Below the pieces are notes generated by a model. That model was not told where the DNA came from. It did no database searches and saw only the letters and a list, made by a program, of their open reading frames with translations. The translations under genes and the position numbers were made by a program. Below, piece by piece: positions 14,624 to 17,040 of a DNA stretch of 17,040 bases; position 1 is the stretch's first letter, and the number at the start of each line of letters is the position of its first letter. This DNA comes from Candidatus Susulua stagnicola (lineage in GTDB: Bacteria > Omnitrophota > Gorgyraeia > Duberdicusellales > 4484-171): the NCBI GenBank assembly GCA_030765735.1, contig JAVCBZ010000004.1, forward strand, positions 1 to 17,040. Reading direction: 5' to 3'.

Positions 14624-15846
14624 CGATAATTGGGGCTGGAGCAGCTGGCATTGCTTGTGCAAAAGAAGCACTTAAAAGGGGCTTTAAAACACTCTTAATA
14701 GACGAAAGTAAAGAGTCTTTCGGTGGAACTTGTATTAATTGTGGTTGTATTCCTACCAAATTTTTTCTTAAATTTTCCCATACTTCTGGAACTTGGCTAG
14801 AGGCATTCAAAGGCAGTCAAGAAGTTATAAATAAGATAAAAACACCTATAATTCCTTTTCTAGAAAAGCAAGGTCTTGAGTTATCTTTCGGTAAAGCTCG
14901 TTTTTTAGATAAAAATAGTTTAGATGTAGCTGGAGTAACAATAAAGGCAAAGAATATTATTATTGCCACTGGTTCTTTTTCAAAGGAGATTGTTAATAAT
15001 CCAAAAGTTATTTTTGCTGATGATTTATTTTCTAAAGAAAATATCGGGGATAAAATTCTTATTATTGGTGCTGGATACATTGGTTTAGAAGTAGCTTCAA
15101 TATTAAAGAATTTTGGTAAAGACATAACCTTGATCGAGAAAGAAGAGCGGATTTTGCCTTTATTTGATTCTTATTTAGTGTCTCGATTAAAAATAATTTT
15201 ACAGAGAAAGGGGATTAAAATTGAAACTGGTAAGGATGTTAAAGATTATAATTTAGATAATTTTGATTTAATTATTTCTGCAGTTGGTAGAGTACCAAAT
15301 TCAAAAAGTTTAGATATCGAAACTTTGAAATTAGAAAAAAGCTCAGGAGGATGGATAAAAACAGATCAATATCTACGAACAAACTTAAAGAATATTTATG
15401 CTTGTGGGGATATCACTGGCAAAATGCTGCTAGCTTATGTAGCTGAGTATCAAGCTCATCTTTGCATTGACAACATAAGTGGTAAGAAGCGTAAAGAAAA
15501 TTATAAAGGCATTGGTGAATGTGTATTTTCTTCTCCCTCAATAGCTAAGGTGGGGATGTCAGAAGATGAAGCTAAGAGCAAAGGCATAAAATATGATTTT
15601 ATCCAATCAAATTTTATGAAATTTTCTTCTAGTTATGTTTATGGTGATGGTGATGGATTTATTAGGATAATTATTGATAAAAGAAAAAGAATCATTGGTG
15701 CTGGGATAATCTCTCAAGTTGCAGGAGAACTTATAAATATGCTTTCTCTTTGTATCAAAAATAAATTAACAGTTGATGATTTAAAGAAAAATGTCTTTAT
15801 TCATCCTACTTTATCGGAAATTATACCTCAACTTTTAAATTTTTAA
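14611..15846 (+). CDS. Dihydrolipoamide dehydrogenase-like flavoprotein, short form
   Basis: This is a pyridine nucleotide-disulfide oxidoreductase, probably the E3 component that reoxidises protein-bound dihydrolipoamide with NAD. FAD binding is at GAGAAG (8-13), with ACGDITG at 264-270. The redox disulfide is C41/C46 in GGTCINCGCIPTK, with an extra cysteine, C44. NAD binding is at GAGYIG (153-158) with acidic E176. The catalytic His-Glu pair is H398/E403 in HPTLSE, so the protein is functional in outline and of the Lpd/glutathione-reductase dimer type. At 411 residues it is about 50 short of usual, the deficit being mainly in the FAD domain between residues 50 and 110. No E1 or E2 gene or lipoyl domain lies nearby. 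It overlaps mdh by 13 bases. Confidence 0.82.
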   Translation: MHDVAIIGAGAAGIACAKEALKRGFKTLLIDESKESFGGTCINCGCIPTKFFLKFSHTSGTWLEAFKGSQEVINKIKTPIIPFLEKQGLELSFGKARFLDKNSLDVAGVTIKAKNIIIATGSFSKEIVNNPKVIFADDLFSKENIGDKILIIGAGYIGLEVASILKNFGKDITLIEKEERILPLFDSYLVSRLKIILQRKGIKIETGKDVKDYNLDNFDLIISAVGRVPNSKSLDIETLKLEKSSGGWIKTDQYLRTNLKNIYACGDITGKMLLAYVAEYQAHLCIDNISGKKRKENYKGIGECVFSSPSIAKVGMSEDEAKSKGIKYDFIQSNFMKFSSSYVYGDGDGFIRIIIDKRKRIIGAGIISQVAGELINMLSLCIKNKLTVDDLKKNVFIHPTLSEIIPQLLNF

Positions 15847-15876
15847 ATAATAACGTTTTATTTGGTAAGCAAAAAA

Positions 15877-15904
15877 TTGACAGGTAAGAGTTTTATAGTA
15901 CAAT
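15877..15904 (+). promoter_or_regulatory. Sigma70-type promoter for the acyl-CoA dehydrogenase gene
   Basis: A perfect -35 TTGACA (15877-15882) is followed after 16 bases by TACAAT (15899-15904), five of six matches to the -10 consensus. Transcription would start near 15911, giving a leader of about 70 bases. An A/T-rich imperfect hairpin (GAAAG 15910-15914 with CTTTC 15934-15938) would lie at its 5' end. This is the best promoter-like sequence in the window and lies in the largest gap, consistent with a new transcription unit. No clear rho-independent terminator for the upstream operon is visible. Confidence 0.65.
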
Positions 15905-15979
15905 ATTAAGAAAGTTTTTACTTAAAAATGGCGCTTTCACTGATTGAGAATTGTCTTTAAATAAAAAGGAGGAATCAAA

Positions 15980-17040
15980 ATGTTTTTAGTTGACTATCTA
16001 TTAACTGAAGATCAAAAAATGTTACGTGAATTATGTCGTCAAATTGCTGAAGAAAAGATAAGACCTGTATCTCGGGAACTTGACGAAAAGGGGGAATTTC
16101 CAGCAGAGATTATTAAAATTCTAGGTCAATCAGATCTATTTTCCCTATGCATACCTGAGGTCTATGGTGGAATGGGTGGCAATCTTATGGATTTATGTAT
16201 TGCTACTGAGGAAATTTCTCGTATTGATGGAGGGATTGCTACTGCTTATGCTGCTTCTTATTTAGGAATGTTTCCGATTTTAATTAATGGAACTGAAGAA
16301 CAAAAGAAGAAGTATTTACCAGATATAGCTTCAGGAAAAAATTTAACTGCTTTTGGTTTGACTGAACCAGAAGCTGGCTCTGATGCTGCTGCAGTAAAAA
16401 CTACAGCTAAAAAAGATGGTGATTATTATATTCTAAATGGAACTAAACATTTTATTACTAATGGTGGAGATGCTCAAGTTTATACTGTTATTGCTGTTAC
16501 TAATAAAAGTAGAGGACCTCGTGGGGTATCAGCTTTTATTTTGGAAAAAGGAATGGAAGGCTTTACTTTTGGCAAAAAAGAAGAAAAGCTTGGTATAAGA
16601 GCGTCTTCTACTAATGAACTTATTTTTACTGATGTAAAAATCCCTAAGGAGAATCTTTTAGGTGGAAAAGAAGGTCTTGGTTTTATCTCTACTATGAAGA
16701 CTTTTGATCAATCTCGGCCAGGCGTTGCTGCTCAGGCTGTAGGAATTGCACAAGGGGCTTTAGAATTAGCTACTGCATATGCTCACCAAAGGGTTCAATT
16801 TGGCAAATCGATAAGTTCTTTTCAGGGTATACAATGGATGCTTGCTGATATGGCTACTAAGATTGAAGCAGCTAGAAGCTTGGTATATAGTGTTGCTTCG
16901 ATGGTTGATAGAGGCATTAAAAATGTAGGTCCAGCTAGTGCAGCAGCAAAAATGTTTGCATCTGATGTGGCTATGGAAGTAACTACTAATGCTGTTCAAA
17001 TATATGGTGGCTATGGTTATATGCGTGATTATCCTATTGA
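15980..17040 (+). CDS. Acyl-CoA dehydrogenase (3' end outside window)
   Basis: This FAD enzyme introduces a double bond between C2 and C3 of acyl-CoA and passes electrons to ETF. The visible 353 codons cover most of a ~380-residue protein: an alpha-helical N-domain, the FAD signature FGLTEPEAGSDAAA (125-138), WITN-like FITNGGD (158-164), the beta-domain, FDQSRPGVAAQAVGIA (242-257), the FAD contact R271-x2-F in HQRVQFGKSISSFQG, and IYGGYGYMRDYPI at the cut. The catalytic glutamate of the short/medium-chain type, expected in a later IYEGT-like motif, is beyond the edge, so chain-length class and activity cannot be confirmed. AAAGGAGG (15965-15972) lies seven bases before the ATG. It has its own promoter and may belong to fatty-acid or amino-acid degradation. 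Confidence 0.93.
   Translation, partial: MFLVDYLLTEDQKMLRELCRQIAEEKIRPVSRELDEKGEFPAEIIKILGQSDLFSLCIPEVYGGMGGNLMDLCIATEEISRIDGGIATAYAASYLGMFPILINGTEEQKKKYLPDIASGKNLTAFGLTEPEAGSDAAAVKTTAKKDGDYYILNGTKHFITNGGDAQVYTVIAVTNKSRGPRGVSAFILEKGMEGFTFGKKEEKLGIRASSTNELIFTDVKIPKENLLGGKEGLGFISTMKTFDQSRPGVAAQAVGIAQGALELATAYAHQRVQFGKSISSFQGIQWMLADMATKIEAARSLVYSVASMVDRGIKNVGPASAAAKMFASDVAMEVTTNAVQIYGGYGYMRDYPI

Noticed and set aside
15910..15938. Possible hairpin or terminator after the promoter at 15877
   Set aside because: GAAAG and CTTTC can pair, but the stem is short, A/U rich, has a five-base bulge and no U-tract after it, so I do not call a terminator or riboswitch.
16766..16999. Minus-strand 77-codon ORF near the right edge
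   Set aside because: The + strand here encodes highly conserved acyl-CoA dehydrogenase sequence, including FAD contacts, so the antisense ORF is a shadow.

Overview
The window looks like a chromosomal segment of an AT-rich, probably uncultured bacterium. Every gene I can support is on the + strand and most are packed with overlaps or gaps of a few bases. The bacterial assignment is firm: S14, L17 and IF-1, an RNA polymerase alpha subunit with a C-terminal domain, and the bacterial spc/alpha gene order. Finer placement is a guess. Absence of rpmD (L30), a C+ (zinc-type) S4 and L36, the base composition, and a nested GATTACA-type intergenic repeat would fit a candidate phylum such as Omnitrophota, but only a tree of the ribosomal proteins can decide.

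Region 1 (1-8548) is the second half of the ribosomal superoperon: end of rpsZ/rpsN, rpsH, rplF, rplR, rpsE, rplO, secY, adk, map, infA, rpmJ (37 codons), rpsM, rpsK, rpsD, rpoA, rplQ. It couples ribosome assembly, protein export (SecY), N-terminal methionine removal, adenylate balance and transcription. The only sizeable non-coding gap, 95 bp before rpoA, holds four heptamers at exact 20-nt spacing (two GATTACA, then two TGTAATC).

Region 2 (8595-15846) starts 46 bp after rplQ with no obvious terminator or strong promoter between. It is a central-carbon operon: class I aspartate-type aminotransferase, aconitase/isopropylmalate-dehydratase large subunit, a PilT-type ATPase, the matching small subunit, isocitrate dehydrogenase, malate dehydrogenase and a short dihydrolipoamide-dehydrogenase-like flavoprotein. 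My reading is that the two-subunit dehydratase acts as the aconitase, giving citrate to isocitrate to 2-oxoglutarate, with malate dehydrogenase and the aminotransferase handling oxaloacetate, aspartate and glutamate. The pilT-like gene between the two dehydratase subunit genes is the strangest part of the layout.

Region 3 (15847-17040) holds a good sigma70-type promoter followed by an acyl-CoA dehydrogenase gene that runs off the right edge, so a new transcription unit probably begins here.

No gene-free stretch exceeds 300 bp; the longest is 133 bp (15847-15979). I saw no tRNA, rRNA, CRISPR array, insertion sequence, phage gene or origin. Most of the window is housekeeping. The points worth following are the split aconitase-like operon with its pilT insertion, the periodic inverted repeat before rpoA, and a few active-site variants.
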